Below the pieces are notes generated by a model, which was not told the origin of the DNA, did no database searches, and saw only the letters and a list, made by a program, of their open reading frames with translations. From contig JAGDCQ010000050.1 in the NCBI GenBank assembly GCA_017958465.1, forward strand, positions 1 to 6,026: a stretch of 6,026 nt of DNA, written 5' to 3'. The position numbers and the translations under genes were made by a program. The number at the start of each line of letters is the position of its first letter. The first letter of the stretch is position 1. Of this stretch, positions 5,976-6,026 are shown in pieces. This DNA comes from Lachnospiraceae bacterium (lineage in GTDB: Bacteria > Bacillota > Clostridia > Lachnospirales > Lachnospiraceae).

Positions 5976-6026
5976 AAAGGTCTCCGTACTGCCAAAAGAC
6001 GGGCAGGTGATTTAAGAAAAGTATTG
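5976..6026 (-). promoter_or_regulatory. Leader of the esterase-GH31 unit with ribosome binding site and possible -10
   Basis: On -, GGAG (5985-5982) lies six bases before the esterase ATG and serves as ribosome binding site. TTAAAT (6015-6010) could be a -10 box giving a leader of about 28 bases, but the matching -35 position falls beyond the window edge, so the promoter cannot be confirmed. No copy of the GCAAACCCGCG arm seen before the symporter is present here. Confidence 0.4.

Overview
The window looks like chromosomal DNA from a Gram-positive, Clostridia-like bacterium, plausibly a gut Lachnospiraceae or relative. This rests on strong AGGGAGG-type Shine-Dalgarno sequences, a consensus sigma-A-type promoter, and a set of short protein families common in such genomes. 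The genus cannot be fixed from this sequence. The genes from about 260 onward have moderately GC-rich, G/C-ending codons. The first ~260 bases are visibly more AT-rich.

Layout from left to right: (1) the 3' end of a winged-helix/HTH-type protein on + (2-136), cut by the window edge. (2) An AT-rich spacer (137-260) with a perfect palindrome and two 8-bp direct repeats one helical turn apart. (3) A complete low-molecular-weight protein-tyrosine phosphatase on + (261-746). (4) A compact control region (747-861) where an 11-bp inverted repeat that looks like the phosphatase terminator is interlaced with a near-consensus extended -10 promoter for the next gene. (5) A 12-helix GPH-family (MelB-like) sugar:cation symporter on + (862-2349). 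(6) A 23-bp convergent gap with a small hairpin. (7) On -, a two-gene unit transcribed from the right edge: a type-B carboxylesterase (5975-4644) followed 12 bp later by a GH31 glycoside hydrolase (4631-2373), whose Shine-Dalgarno overlaps the esterase stop codon.

The likely joint role of genes 5-7 is uptake and intracellular breakdown of a small glycoside. The symporter brings it in, the esterase (no signal peptide) may remove acyl groups, and the GH31 enzyme (no signal peptide) cleaves the alpha-glycosidic bond. The transporter and the enzymes are on opposite strands, so they are separate transcription units and any co-regulation is inferred. No regulator of this locus is visible, and the substrate cannot be read from the sequence. 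The phosphatase appears to be a separate, unrelated unit.

No CRISPR array, tRNA or rRNA gene, transposase or defence system was found. The points most worth a second look are the promoter/terminator/inverted-repeat overlap at 769-839, the changed GH31 nucleophile motif (W-N-D-N-N-E), and the esterase shortened between its catalytic acid and histidine.
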